In this document: piece after piece, positions 48,652 through 60,378 of the stretch
Position numbering within the stretch: position 1 is the first letter of the stretch
Layout: every line of letters starts with the position of its first letter
NCBI GenBank assembly: GCA_009746045.1
Contig: RPFO01000435.1
Coordinates: 20,037-84,036 of the forward strand
DNA length: 64,000 nt
DNA from: Mesostigma viride
Lineage: Eukaryota > Streptophyta > Mesostigmatophyceae > Mesostigmatales > Mesostigmataceae
Direction of reading: 5' to 3'
Made by a program: the position numbers and the translations under genes
The notes under the pieces: generated by a model
Told to the model about the DNA's origin: nothing
Database searches by the model: none
The model's input: the letters and a program-made list of their open reading frames with translations, nothing else

Positions 48652-51073
48652 ATGGCTTCCAACAACGGCAACAACGGCAACAACAACAAGGGGAAGGCGC
48701 CTGCCAGGCGCACCTCACCCCGCCTTTCGCCGGAGGGCACGCCCTCCACCACCGATGCGAGGGTGACGCCCAACGTCCCTTCCGCACGGTGGTCGCTGAC
48801 CAACCCAGGCGTCGGGGCCCGCAGGTGGGGCCCGGCGCCCGGGGATGGCGAGCGGGCGGCCGTTTGCCACTGGCGGTTTGTCCGCCATGGCACCTGGGGG
48901 GCAGGTCCCCCGGGCACGACGTTCACCCGTCGCAGGTGACGGGGGTCGTGAGCGGAGTGATTCCTCCGAGGAGGATGGCGAGGTGCCGCCTGCGAGGCCT
49001 CGGCCTTCGCTTGAGCTTTCGTCGCAGACACCTGCGACGTCTGGCAACCTTTCCGTGGGCCGACAGATGGCCACCATGGACATTGACCGGTATGGGGAAC
49101 ATGTTCCGCCCCCGGTCATGTTCGGGCGCCCACCCCATTTTCTCCCCCTTGGGGAGGACGACATCCCGGCGTTCATTGCGGTGAACGGCCGGATCTTGCT
49201 CGATCGTTTTCAGTTGCTTCCAGATGAGGCGATACACGCGATAGAGGTTCATCGGGTGCACTCGCTGATCGAGGGGCGTCTTAGGATGCAGCTCCCACTG
49301 GTTCAGGTGGCGGTTTGGCTGTACTGTTTCGCCAATCGGCCGAGGCACAACCCCGGCACTGTTGATCAGTGGGCGTCCAGGCAGCGCCAGAGAGAGGCGC
49401 TGCGCGTGGTCTCCAGACCAGAGATCGCGCTGACTCCGTTGCCAGCGTGGCCCCAAGTCACGCCAGTTGGCTGGGGCCCGGATAGGCGTGAGGCGGCTGC
49501 GATGCCGCCTGCGACGGGGCGCGGGGCGGCAGACGCCCCCAACACGCCCATGGGTGGTGAAGCCACCCAGGACCCTCTGGCAGGTCAGAGGGTCCAACCT
49601 CAGCCGCAGGCTCCCCCGCCCAGCGTGGGGGGCCAGGTGGCTGAGGAGGCCACCGGGGTCGCAGGGACCCCGGCGGCGACACAAGCGCCCGGGGTCGCAG
49701 GGACCCCGGCAGCGACGCCGGCGCCTCCGGCGCTGGCGGGGGATGCAGCCCCCATGGAGGGTGTCACGGGCACCTCCAGCGGCTCTGGGGGGCAGGCCCC
49801 CTCTAGTCGCAACAAGGACAAGTCCCTGGCAGGGCCGGAGGGGCCCCAGGGTCCCACCGCAGCTGGGCAGCAACCAGCACTGCTGGAGGGCGACCTGCAA
49901 GGTCGCGACTTCATCACCCTGGGTGATGAGGCCGTGTGGCGTGCCATACAGACAGCCACAGCCTCCTTCCGTGGGCTGGCCGACAGGAGCCAGCAGATGC
50001 ACGTCGCGGAGGCGGGCAGCCTGGTGTGTGCAATCATCACGCACATCCTGGGCCTGCCCAACCTCCAAGAGGGCACACGTAGGGTGTGCGACGACCTGCT
50101 GCCTGCCCTGCAGGCTCTCCTCTCAGGGAGGAGGGTGCAGGGCAGCAGGGTGCGTCTGGTGCGTTTGCTGGAGCTCCTACACAACGCCATCCTGAGAGGG
50201 GCGGGTAGGTGGCTAACTCTGCCTACCTGGTTGCATCACAATCTTACTAACCCTACTGACGATGAAGTGTCCCTCTCTCCCACCTTCCATGATTGGGAGG
50301 AGGCCCGCAGCAGGAGGCGGGAAGTGACACACACTCACACCCCCAACCAGCCCACCCCTATGTTGTCTAACCCTCCTACACAGCCCATGTTTGCCCATCC
50401 TGCTCAGCTCACTCAAGTAGCACTTCCCTCTCAGCAGGTCTCTCCTGTGAATGCTGCAGCAGCAACACCATCTTCTCCCTCTCCCCCTGCATCCCCCTCT
50501 AGGTTGCCCACTTACAATGAAAACCGTCCTGTGGATAGGATTAATGTCAGGGGGCTGCCTGAGGGGTATACTAGGGAGCAGGGGAATCATGCACTTCTCT
50601 CTCTGCAGCTGGCTAGGGAGGAACTGAATGTCAAGAATTGGTTTGGATCTCTCATGCAGGGGGATTTCTACCATCAGTCCTCTTCTCAGATTCAGAATCT
50701 CATTCTTGTCTTCCAGCGTAGGTATCCCAAGTGGCAGGACACGCAGGCTAGGGCAGTTTGGGAGGCTTTCATGAAGGAGCTAACTGACCTCCTCTCCACC
50801 CCCTCATCTGTGGACATATATGGGGCATTCAGGTGGGTAGAGGAATACAGGGTCACATCAGTGGACTATGTGGCTGAGACAAAGAAATATGAGCTAGCCA
50901 TCAAAGCACGTCCTGATGTCCAGCAGCTAGATCACAAGTTCTTGCTGCGTTCTTCCTTGAGAAACTCAAACTTGACAAAAACACCTACGCTATGCTTGCC
51001 ACAGGATGGCAAAGTACTGGGAGGACATGAAGGAGGCATTGGATTATATCAAGCTGGCCTTGGCTCCCCTTAG
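48652..51073 (+). pseudogene. gag of element 3
   Basis: Begins at the ATG at 48652 (MASNNGNNGNNNKGK), runs about 60 residues, then must shift frame near 48800-48845 to continue as a 742-residue frame (MASGRPFATGGLSA...). The first half is Gly/Pro/Ala-rich and disordered. The second half (from about 50520) is a helical, capsid-like region with W and F residues (NWFGSLMQGDFYH, YPKWQDTQARAVWEAF). Near its end the coherent reading leaves this frame (FLEKLKLDKNTYAML lies in a third frame) and re-enters at MAKYWEDMKEALDYIK (51006), so two more single-base breaks precede the nucleocapsid. No known capsid family is recognised by eye. Confidence 0.7.
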
Positions 51074-51326
51074 CCAGGGGGCCATGGGCACCTCTGTAAA
51101 GAGGGTCAGGGGGGAAGAGAGGGAGGAGGAGGATAGGGAGAGGGAAGACAGGAGCAAGAGACCTGTCACTATGGCAGAAGTCAAGTCCCTGCTGGGACAA
51201 ATGTTTAAGGGCAAGGGCAAGGGCAAGGGCAAGGGCAAGGGCAAGGGCAGGGGCTGGGGCAAGGGCAAGGGTAAGGGGCAGTCTCCCTCCAAGGGGGGCA
51301 GCTCCAGCAACAACAACAACAACAGT

Positions 51327-51385
<59 letters not shown>

Positions 51386-53225
51386 GAAGCAGGACAAGGA
51401 GGACAAGTCTTCTCAGCGGTGCACCCGCTGTGGCATGAAGTACCACCTGCGGCCCACCTGCCGCAAGAACGTGGACGAGCTGGGGCATTTGGACGTCCTG
51501 TGCCACAAGTGCCACGGGCCGCCCCACGGTGACCCCAAGGACTGCAAGCGGCCTCCTTACGGCAAGAAGTGTGAGTCTCCCTCTCATGCTGGCTTGAGTG
51601 TGCCTGCTTCACCTTCTTCTTCTGCATGCCCCACTGTCAGAGCAGTGAGCAGTTCTGGAAAGGTGCTACAGCTGGTTTCAGAAGATTATGTCTCTAAACC
51701 AACCTTCACATCTATGGTTCCCAAGGTGTGCAGAGTGTCCCCAGCAGAGGATGCTCAGATCAGTTTTCAGGAGCTTGCTTTGCAGTTGCATTTCCTTTAT
51801 GGGCATGAAGTGAGTGCAGAGGTGGTGGCAGCAGCAATAGGGGGGGCAGCACTCAGACGTGCATGCCAGGTGGTCAGATCCCACTGCCAGCATTGTCAGT
51901 TCAATGCACCCAAACCCCCTAAGTGGCATGTAGCTACCCCACCTAAGAGCAAGGGCAGGGTGGTAGGAGATGTCTTTCATATCAAAGGACAATCTTACTT
52001 GGCACTTAAAGATGCATGGTCAAGGTACACAACCATTGAACCATTACCTGGAATGGACAAGACACAGTTGCTCAGGGCTCTCTTGATTGCTCAGGCCAGG
52101 TACTACCCTGTGGAGGCATTGTTACTGGATCAGCAGTTCACATGTCTTGCCAATGAACCAGGGTGTGAGGCTATTGATCTGGCTGGGCTAGAAGATCATG
52201 AGAGGCAAGGCATTATTGAAAGGGCCATCAGGTCCATTAAAACCCTTGTAGCCAAAGAAGATGGCAATCTGCTGGCTGACAGTGGGTCCTATGCTGACAG
52301 AGCTCTGTGGTCCACCAGGTTGTGCCAAGTCCTCAACAGGAGGCCACTCATGAAAACCCCACAAGGGGTGGTCATTACACCAGATGGATTGCATGCAGGC
52401 ATTTATCCACCTGAGGTACTAGCCCTCTACAACGCACAGCGAGCACAGACAGCTAGCAGGTTAGCTGTCAAGGATGCAAAGCATCCACGTCCCACCTTCA
52501 GAGAAGGGGATCAGGTCCTATTCTACAAGGAGTCGGGACTAGGCAAGGTGGGTACCTGGCATGGGCCAGCCACCATCCTAAAGTTTAACACCACTGGCAG
52601 GACAGTGTTAGTTAAACACAATGACACGGGAAAAATTCACAGGTGTTCACCTCACAGGATGAAATTGTATTTTCCAACTGTGTCAGACGTGGCAGAGGAG
52701 GAAGAGCTGTTGGCCGACAGCCCTGTACAGTTGCCTGGCATCCCAGCGTTGCCCAGTGAGTGGTTGTTTGGAACACCCACTGGTGAGTGTGAGAGCCACA
52801 CCCACTGTGACACCCAGGTCACCCTTGATGATTGCAGGCAGTCACTGCAGGATTGGCCCCCTGCAGCAGAGGGTCACATTGGCAAAACAGGTGATCAGCA
52901 ACCTATCACCTCTACAAGTGTGAACATAGCTCAGCCACTAGCTGCACCTTCCAAACGCAGCCTAGCAGACGCTGTTCGCATTTTACAAGCAGCTCATAGA
53001 GCCAAAGCTCAAACTGCTGCAGGATCAGCTAAGGTGGGGAAGGTTGGGCAGAATGACAATAGCCCATTTATGGTTGCAGTGGACACACAAGCCCAGGTCA
53101 GCATTATCAGTGCCCTGGCTGTGCCCCATTTGCCTTTGGAACCTTCACCCTGGCACCATGTGGCTGATTTCTCAGGGCAGTCATCCCTCAAGGTATTAGG
53201 TCAGGTCATGTTGACTATACTGGTA
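51006..53225 (+). pseudogene. Nucleocapsid, integrase and start of protease (element 3)
   Basis: Frame from 51006. Residues ~70-85 are a GKGKGK basic run, followed by an Asn run encoded by (AAC)n. Two zinc knuckles follow: CX2CX4HX4C at 139-152 and CX2CX4HX5C at 166-180. The integrase zinc site is His262, His266, Cys294, Cys297. The catalytic core has Asp322 (VVGDVFHIKG), Asp375 (LLLDQQF) and Glu405 (GIIERAIRSIK); the last gap is shorter than the usual 35. A C-terminal domain runs FREGDQVLFY...WHGPATIL. Then, after about 140 residues, comes a retropepsin-like start, VAVDTQAQVSIIS (Asp693), with Gln where DTG/DSG has Gly. The frame is lost near 53225 before the protease ends. Confidence 0.8.
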
Positions 53226-53500
53226 TCCCCACTCCTTTTCAGGTCTTGGAAGGTTATAAAGGGAATGCTTTATTGGGGGATCCTTTTCTCTGTTACCCTG
53301 GTGTCCTCATATCCAGTGATAGACTATCCATCCAGGACATGGGTGGTGTTGATCTGAATCATTTCAAAATTTCTCTTGAAAAACTTCTTAACACCAACAT
53401 TGCTTCTGTAAAATTTGCTACACCCAAGTATGCCCCAGGGCAAGAACCCTGTGTGGCAGACTGGTTCACAACCAAAAACTTCATCCCAACTCATTTGGAT
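53226..53500 (+). pseudogene. Protease C-terminal part (element 3), shifted frame
   Basis: Continues in another frame: EGYKGNALLGDPFL matches the ILGxDFL-type second half of a retropepsin, followed by DMGGVDLNHF. The frame shifts again near 53500, where THLDW continues as GKHDVAKMSPLSY in the RT frame. Confidence 0.65.
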
Positions 53501-54387
53501 TGGGCAAGCATGATGTGGCTAAAATGTCTCCTCTTTCTTATGAACAGATAGAGCAAGACTGTCGCACACACATAGGATTCCTAAAATGGGTGGAGGCCTT
53601 TAACAAGGCCAGGGAAGAATGGGTAGTGCCAGATCCTCTTAGTCCTTCTCATACTCCCCCTGTCACACCTATTGACAAAAAGCCTGCAGGGTGCAAGCAC
53701 TTGCGCCTGAAGTTTGTGTGTAAACATAAGCCAGCAGCAGATGGGTCAGTCATCTTTCATGCTAGACCTTGTGTGACAGAGTTCAAGGGCACCACTGATC
53801 TGACAGAGGCAGAGTTGTACACGCCAGGCATTCAGCAAACATCCCTAAAAATCTTGCTGTCTGTCTTTGTGGGTCATCTCAATGATGGGGATGACTATAT
53901 CTGTAAGGCTACAGACATTAAAAGGGCTTTCCTGAAAGGCTCACCTGAGATAGCACAACAAGTGTGGCATGGTCAGGTGTACGTAGTCTCCACTCCCAGA
54001 GTTTGGGCAAAACACATCCCTCAGCAGTACCTGAAAGCTAACATAGGTGTTGAAGGGCTGCAATCAGCTCCTCGCATTTTCAGGATGTCAGCTCAGGCTG
54101 TGTTTGAAAAGTTAGGGGCTAGATATGATGACATAGACCCTTGCTTCTTTGTGGTCCCACACCCTCATGGCATTCTCACCTTTGTGTGGCATGGGGATGA
54201 TCAGCTGATTGCTGGGCCAAGGCGTGCTGTGGATGATTTTATTCAACAAGTGTCACAGCATTTTGAGATTGGCAAGCAAGTAGAGCTGGGCACCACTGCC
54301 ATAAAATTTTGTGGCACAATGTTACAACTCCAGCAGCATCAAAACCAGTGGGTGTGTGCACTCTACTCTCCCAATGACTACTGTTAA
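53500..54387 (+). pseudogene. Copia-like reverse transcriptase (element 3)
   Basis: About 295 residues. RT motifs in order: a KARLVxxG-like HARPCVTEFKG, then GIQQTSLKILLSVF, catalytic Asp139 in ATDIKRAFLKG, and TFVWHGDDQLIAGP with Asp233-Asp234, a GDD box in place of the YVDD usual in Copia. The post-catalytic region fits Copia thumb sequence (HFEIGKQVELGTTAIKFCG). The frame ends at a stop right after YSPNDYC, where foreign sequence begins. RNase H resumes about 1.77 kb downstream. Confidence 0.8.
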
Positions 54388-56150
54388 GCCTCCCACGGTC
54401 CTTAATTTAGGACAAAGTCCTAAATTAAGGACCAATTTACTATAACCGAGGTACCGGGGGGGGGGGTCACTATATGGACCGTACCCCATGTGGACCGTAC
54501 CCGGCATGATGTACCCGACCCGTGGTACCGGCACATGGTACCCGGATTCCGTACCCGGGTACCGGGTATAATGGCGGGAAAGTAGGTACCTCGACCAAAA
54601 ATATAACCGATTTTGGAGCGAAAAAGTGGGTGCGGGAATGATCTGAGGTGGATATGGCGACCTGACAATCGTGGCCGGCGTTTTCACGTGCGTTTATCAT
54701 TTCGGGCGCCCAGTAGCAAAAACGAAAGGTCGTTAGTTATGCTTAAAGGCTGTGAAATTTTCTGCGCAAGTTTTTATGTGTAGCGCTGTAGCACAGCGGC
54801 ACAACACAAATGGGTCGCAGATCGCCTGCTCGCGGAGGGTCGATTTTGGCACAAACATGTTAGTGTATTAGCAATGGTGGTGCGAATCAAGCCAGGAAAT
54901 TTTTGTGGACGATTTTGATTATAGTCTGGAGTTTATAAACGGAGTATTTGACATGGAAGCGCCTGGGCCGTGATATTCTTGCCCGATTTCCATTGTTGAC
55001 CATGTTTTAGGGACGTTCAGGCTGGGCAGCGAGCGCACCTTATAGGTCTTCACTTTCGGTATTTCTTGGACCTAGAACGCAGCACAAGCGTGGTTTATAT
55101 CATTTTCGAACCGGTTGGCCAGCTTTGGTGCGCTCAGCTCTCGGAAAGCTGACCTCGCTGCGGATTTCAGCGACTTTTTTGCAACCATCTGGAATGAGGC
55201 GACGTAAGTAGCAGGTACGTGCCGGGGTGCCCTAGATCATGAGTGTAACTGGCAACGCTGTCGTGGTGTTTTGAGTCAGTAAGCTATGCCTAAAAAGAGG
55301 GGACGCTCTCTGTGCACATAACTGTCACACATAGTTGGTTTACGTCATACAATTTTTTACGTCTCTATCTTCGTCGTCCGCTGCAGCTAAAACACACATG
55401 CGTAAGAGCAGTTTTACTCATGTGTTAGTTATAAACCATGGTCCTATGGCCTGCAGTCGTTCAGGGTGCTCTCAGACAGTATATACAATATGGTTTACGT
55501 GTTACATGCACCCTGAATTCGCTCACAAAGCGTTGCATGTTAGCACAACGTTGTTCTGTAACTTGATTTGGCTGCATTCATGTGTTAGTTGCAATGCAAA
55601 TGCAATGTTTTTTCATCGCTGGGTGGTGGCCAGCATGTCCGTGATGTCAAAGAAGGTTTGGCATATGCTTAGAGAAAGTTTACCGCAAGGGGTGGGCCAT
55701 GTTCAAGCCGGGCAACCTCAGCAACCATGCAACCGTATATTGCATTACCTGCACCATCTGTGACACCGTTAAGCACGCGTATATATAGAGGCAGCCACAG
55801 CAGGGTATGGCCTTGTTATACGCTGCCCCGCCATCCCAAGGCCTCGTAGGGTCCCCTAGCGCTTGTAAGATGCTCAAGGGACCGTGTGGATAGCATGGTC
55901 ATGCGTTGACACTAATTGGTCCTATTGGTCCTAAATTCTCATTTTGACCAAATTCGCGGTTTGAGGCCTGCCATGGGCCAGGGTCCATTCAGGCACTAAA
56001 TGTAATTATTTGAACCCAGGTTTTTGTCCAAAATTCAAAAAGTGTGTTATCTGTCAGTGGTAAAAATGCCAGGGTCAAAATTTGATGTTTGCACATATAT
56101 TTTTTAATTCAAACTGGTCCTAAAATAAGGACTTTTCTTGGGAACATGGA
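54388..56150. mobile_element. Unidentified ~1.75-kb insertion between RT and RNase H
   Basis: Interrupts pol between YSPNDYC and HYMHSCLEVL. Near the left edge is a perfect foldback: GTCCTTAATTTAGGAC (54398-54413), AAA, GTCCTAAATTAAGGAC (54417-54432). Near the right edge GTCCTAAAATAAGGAC (56117-56132) is a 15/16 inverted match to the left arm. This suggests a DNA transposon or foldback element, but no target duplication is visible. A GTACC-rich patch lies at 54448-54590, and a TATA-like GTATATATAGAGG near 55778. No transposase frame. An intron (GTTAAG...GCACAG) is the alternative. Confidence 0.55.
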
Positions 56151-56156
56151 CACTAC

Positions 56157-56903
56157 ATGCACAGCTGCTTGGAGGTTTTGCAAACAAAAATTAAACCTGG
56201 AGCCTGTCCTACCATTAGAGGCAAGCTGGGGTGGTTGTGCTCAACGTGTGCACCTCACCTGGCTGTGGTTAGCAGAGTTGATGATGATGTCTTGATGCAA
56301 GTAGGTCACAAAGCCATCACCAAAACTCTCCAGGAGGGCCCTCCCCTTATCTTGCACTCCTTGGATCTCCACAAAACCATTCACATCCAAGCTATGATGG
56401 ATAGTTCCATGGAGTCCAGGCAGATTACCAAGTTGCAGGCAAGGGAGTCAGGCTTGTATTTTGTGCAGAATGATGATGCACCCTTGTCTCTCATTTCATG
56501 GTACAGCCGGTTGCATAGACGCAAGGCTGTCAGCAGCAATGCTGCTGAGTGCAGGGCAGTGGTGTCAGCAGTGCTTCATGCCAGGTACTTGAATCATGTG
56601 CTGGTTTGGTTGCAGATGCAAGCAGGCAGCAATGCTGGGGTGGTGGCACACTTGCTCACTGACAGTCAGTCAGTCCTCAGTTTCCTTGCTAACCCCTATG
56701 CTGTCCACACTGATCTTGACTGGGTGGTCCTGAAACAGGAGTCCACCTACTGGGAGTCTACCCGTCACGTGGAGGACAAACACAACGCTGCTGATGCACT
56801 CACTAAAGTGCCTCAGCAGGCAGCTGAACAATATCAGCTGTTGTACCACTTGATGAACCCCTATGGCAAGCAGGCAACCCTGCCCCATAGGGGGGACGCC
56901 TAG
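56157..56903 (+). pseudogene. Copia-like RNase H (element 3)
   Basis: Opens with the RT-RNase H connector (TIRGKLGWLCSTCAPHLAVV, like the Copia GxLxYL...RPDIA segment). The RNase H catalytic set follows: Asp in AMMDSSM, Glu in NAAECRAVV, Asp in LLTDSQSVL, and the C-terminal DKHNAADALTK, typical of Copia RNase H. Ends at a stop near 56903 after MNPYGKQATLPHRGDA. No frame damage inside this domain. Confidence 0.8.
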
Positions 56904-57961
56904 CAGGGTCCTGTTCACCAGGGCCGCCTAGGTCACCCAGTACCCCTTGGGCAGGTCCAAGGGGTAGGTTGTGGCTTCCAGCCATGGGGGTTGGTTGGAG
57001 TCTGTTTTTCATACATCTGCGTGCCCTATGCCCAATAAAATCTGTTTTGATTTTCTCAACACCATGGAATTTCGTTATGCACACCTTCATAGGTGGGCAT
57101 GGGATGTATCTCACACCTTTATTCCCTAGGGCGTATGCCTTGGTGGAATGGCCTTGAGCTCAGTGGCTCAGGTGCCCCCATTCAAGTGGAGGGTCAAAGC
57201 TCCCTTGACAGGTGGTTACCCAGGACCCCAGTTCACTGTGGATATCCTGGGCCACCTGGCCTTACTGTTCAGTGGCAGTATAGGCATGGGTGCTGTCATG
57301 TTGTCTAGTACAACGTGCTCAGCACAGGTGCAGGATGAAATATTCCTGTCACCTGTCACCAGGACTTCAGTCCCCCATGTGCAGGGCAGGGGTGGCTGGT
57401 CTCCCACGTTGTGCAGGTGCAATGTGGCCAGGTCCAGGATGTCATAGTCCTGTCACCTGTCACTCGGACTTCAGCCCCCTCTGTGCAGGGCAGGGGTGGC
57501 TGGTCCTCACATGTTGTGCAGGTACAACATGGACAGTGCAGGGTGCAATAAACCTGTCACTCCTCAGGTTGCAGGTAACCTGAGCTCAGTTGACCCAGCC
57601 TGGCTGGGTATTCTTTCTCTGAGTGGGCGATGATGATGGAACAACATGGAACCTCTTAAACGGTTACCTTGGCATTTTTACATTGGCTTTCTTGGCTGGT
57701 GGTGCACTCCCTGGATAGGCAGACAGGCATAGCTATCTCCCTTGTGAGCTCGCGAGGAGGAGGAACTCCCCGGGCATGTTGAGCTAAACGTGATGCCATC
57801 ACAAGTATTGCACGAGTTCTGGGGCCCATCTTTTTCAGTCCAGATGTTGCAGTATGGGTGTCAGTTGCTCAGCACCTCAGTCAGCTTGGAGTCAGTCTCC
57901 TAGCTGGGCAGGGTCAGGCTTGAAGTCGCTAGCCTTCAACCTGAAAGGAAAACATAATGGG
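56904..57961 (+). other. 3' non-coding region of element 3 with 104-bp tandem repeat
   Basis: No gene. An AATAAA lies at 57034. A 104-bp unit marked by CCTGTCACCTGTCAC (57345, 57449, partial at 57553) and GTGCAGGGCAGGGGTGGCTGG is tandemly repeated at about 57310-57565. The presumed polypurine tract is the weak GAAAGGAAAAC near 57943, just before the 3' LTR. Confidence 0.75.
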
Positions 57962-58416
57962 AGTTAGATGAGATGCTTAGGCTGACACACGGATTTCCGG
58001 CCTGCGCGCCGCGTATTGCCTACCGCGGCTGAGCGGGACACCTCAGTACAGTACGGCAGGGTGTACGGTACTGAGGTGTCATGTGGACCGATGTGCGGTT
58101 AGTGCCAGACTGTTCCTAGGTGCTAGCTCGACCCGCCAGGTCCGGTGTAGCCGGGCCTGACGGGCCGAGTCTTAGCTGGTTGCTAGTGACGTGGTCGCAT
58201 GGCATTGCGGTGTACACTTGTCCACTGGTCGTGTGCTGCAGGTAGCACCGCCATAGGCATATAGGCGTAGCACTGGGGAGTGCCACAGCACCCGAGTCTG
58301 CCCAGTTCCATTCTGAGCCCTCAGCTTTCATCGCTCTCTCATTGTATTATTGTAATACAATCATCATTCGCTCTCAGCTTTCGCAGTTGTTCGTCGTCCC
58401 TAGTCTCCATCCAACT
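57962..58416 (+). repeat. 3' LTR of element 3
   Basis: 455 bp, no difference from the 5' LTR seen by eye. Followed by the duplicated target GGATT and then the satellite. Confidence 0.95.
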
Positions 58417-60378
58417 GGATTCACACACATGTACACACACAAAGCACGCAAGGGGCTGCTGCACACACACGTACATACACCGCGCACGCAAGGGGCGGCT
58501 GCACTCACATGTACACACACAAAGCACGCAAGGGCCGGCTGCACACACACGTACATACACTGCGCACGCACGGGGCGACTGCACACACATGTACATAAAC
58601 CATGCACGCAAGGGGCGGCTGCACACACATGTACATACACCGCGCACGCAAGGGGCGAGTGCAAACACATGTACATACACCGCGCACGCAAGGACAAGGA
58701 TGCACACACATGTACATACACCGCGCACGCAAGGGGCGGCTGCACACACACGTACATACACCGCGCACGCAAGGGGCGAGTGCGCACACACGTACATACA
58801 CCGCGCACGCAAGGGGCGGCTGCACACACACGTACATACACCGCGCACGCAAGGGGCGAGTGCGCACACACGTACATACACCGCGCACGCAAGGGGCGGC
58901 TGCACACACACGTACATACACCGCGCACGCACGGGGCCAGTGCAAGCACATGTACATACACCATGCACGCAAGGGGCGGCTGCACACACATGTACATACA
59001 CCGCGCACGCAAGGGGCGAGTGCAAACACATGTACATACACCGCGCACGCAAGGGGCAACTGCCCGCACATGTACATCCACCGCACACGCAAGGGGCGGC
59101 TGCACACACATGTACATACACCGCGCACGCAAGGGGCGGCTGCACACACACGTACATACACCGCGCACGCAAGGGGCGAGTGCGCACACACGTACATACA
59201 CCGCGCACGCAAGGGGGGCTGCACACACACGTACATACACCGCGCACGCAAGGGGCCAGTGCAAGCACATGTACATACACCATGCACGCAAGGGCCGGCA
59301 TGCACAGAAACGTACATACACCGCGCACGCAAGGGGCTGCTGCACACACACGTACACACACCATGCACGCACGGGGCGGCTGCACACACACGTACATCCA
59401 CTGCGCACGCACGGGGCCGGCGACTGCACACACATGTACATAAACCATGCACGCAAGGGGCGGCTGCACACACATGTACATCCACCGCGCACGCAAGGGG
59501 CGAGTGCAAACACATGTACATACACCGCGCACGCAAGGACAAGGATGCACACACATGTACATACACCGCGCACGCAAGGGGCGGCTGCACACGCACGTAC
59601 ATACACCGCGCACGCAAGGGGCGGCTGCACACACACGTACATACACCGCGCACGCACGGGGCCAGTGCAAGCACATGTACATACACCATGCACGCAAGGG
59701 GCGGCTGCACACACATGTACATACACCGCGCACGCAAGGGGCGAGTGCAAACACATGTACATACACCGCGCACGCAAGGGGCAACTGCCCGCACATGTAC
59801 ATCCACCGCGCACGCAAGGGGCGGCTGCACACACATGTACACACACCATGCACGCAAGGACAAGGATGCACACACATGTACACACACCATGCACGCAAGG
59901 GGCGGCTGCACACACACGTACACACACCGCGCACGCAAGGGGCGAGTGCAAACACATGTACATACACCATGCACGCAAGGACAAGGATGCACACACATGT
60001 ACACACACCATGCACGCAAGGGGCGGCTGCACACACACGTACATACACAATGCACGGTTGGGGCGACGGCACTCACATGTACATACACCATGCACGCAAG
60101 GACAAGGATGCACACACATGTACATACACCGCGCACGCAAGGGGCGGCTGCACACACACGTACATACACCGCGCACGCAAGGGGCGAGTGCAAACACATG
60201 TACATACACCGCGCACGCAAGGGGCGGCTGCACACACACGTACACACACCATGCACGCAAGGGCCGGCATGCACACACACGTACATACACCGCGCACGCA
60301 AGGGGCGGCTGCACAGAAACGTACACACACCGCGCACGCAAGGGCCGGCTGCACACACATGTACATACACCTTGCACG
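58417..60378. repeat. 40-bp minisatellite, block IV (about 49 units)
   Basis: Same unit as blocks I-III, but with locally typical variants: GCAAGGACAAGGATGCAC, GCACGGGGCCAGTGC and GGGCGAGTGCAAACAC are enriched. Ends near 60378 at CTTGCACGTACAACACAC. Confidence 0.95.

Larger units (their letters stand above)
48153..58416 (+). mobile_element. LTR retrotransposon with AG...CT ends and IN-PR-RT-RH order (element 3)
   Basis: Two 455-bp LTRs that look identical by eye, target duplication GGATT (48148-48152 and 58417-58421). The LTR edges are unambiguous because flanking bases differ on both sides: they begin AGTTAGATG and end CATCCAACT, an imperfect inverted repeat, not TG...CA. A TGG primer-binding start follows the 5' LTR directly. 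Coding order is gag, two zinc knuckles, integrase, protease, RT, RNase H. RT and RNase H are Copia-like, but Copia normally has protease first. The coding region has at least five frame breaks and about 1.75 kb of extra DNA before RNase H, despite the identical LTRs. Confidence 0.9.
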
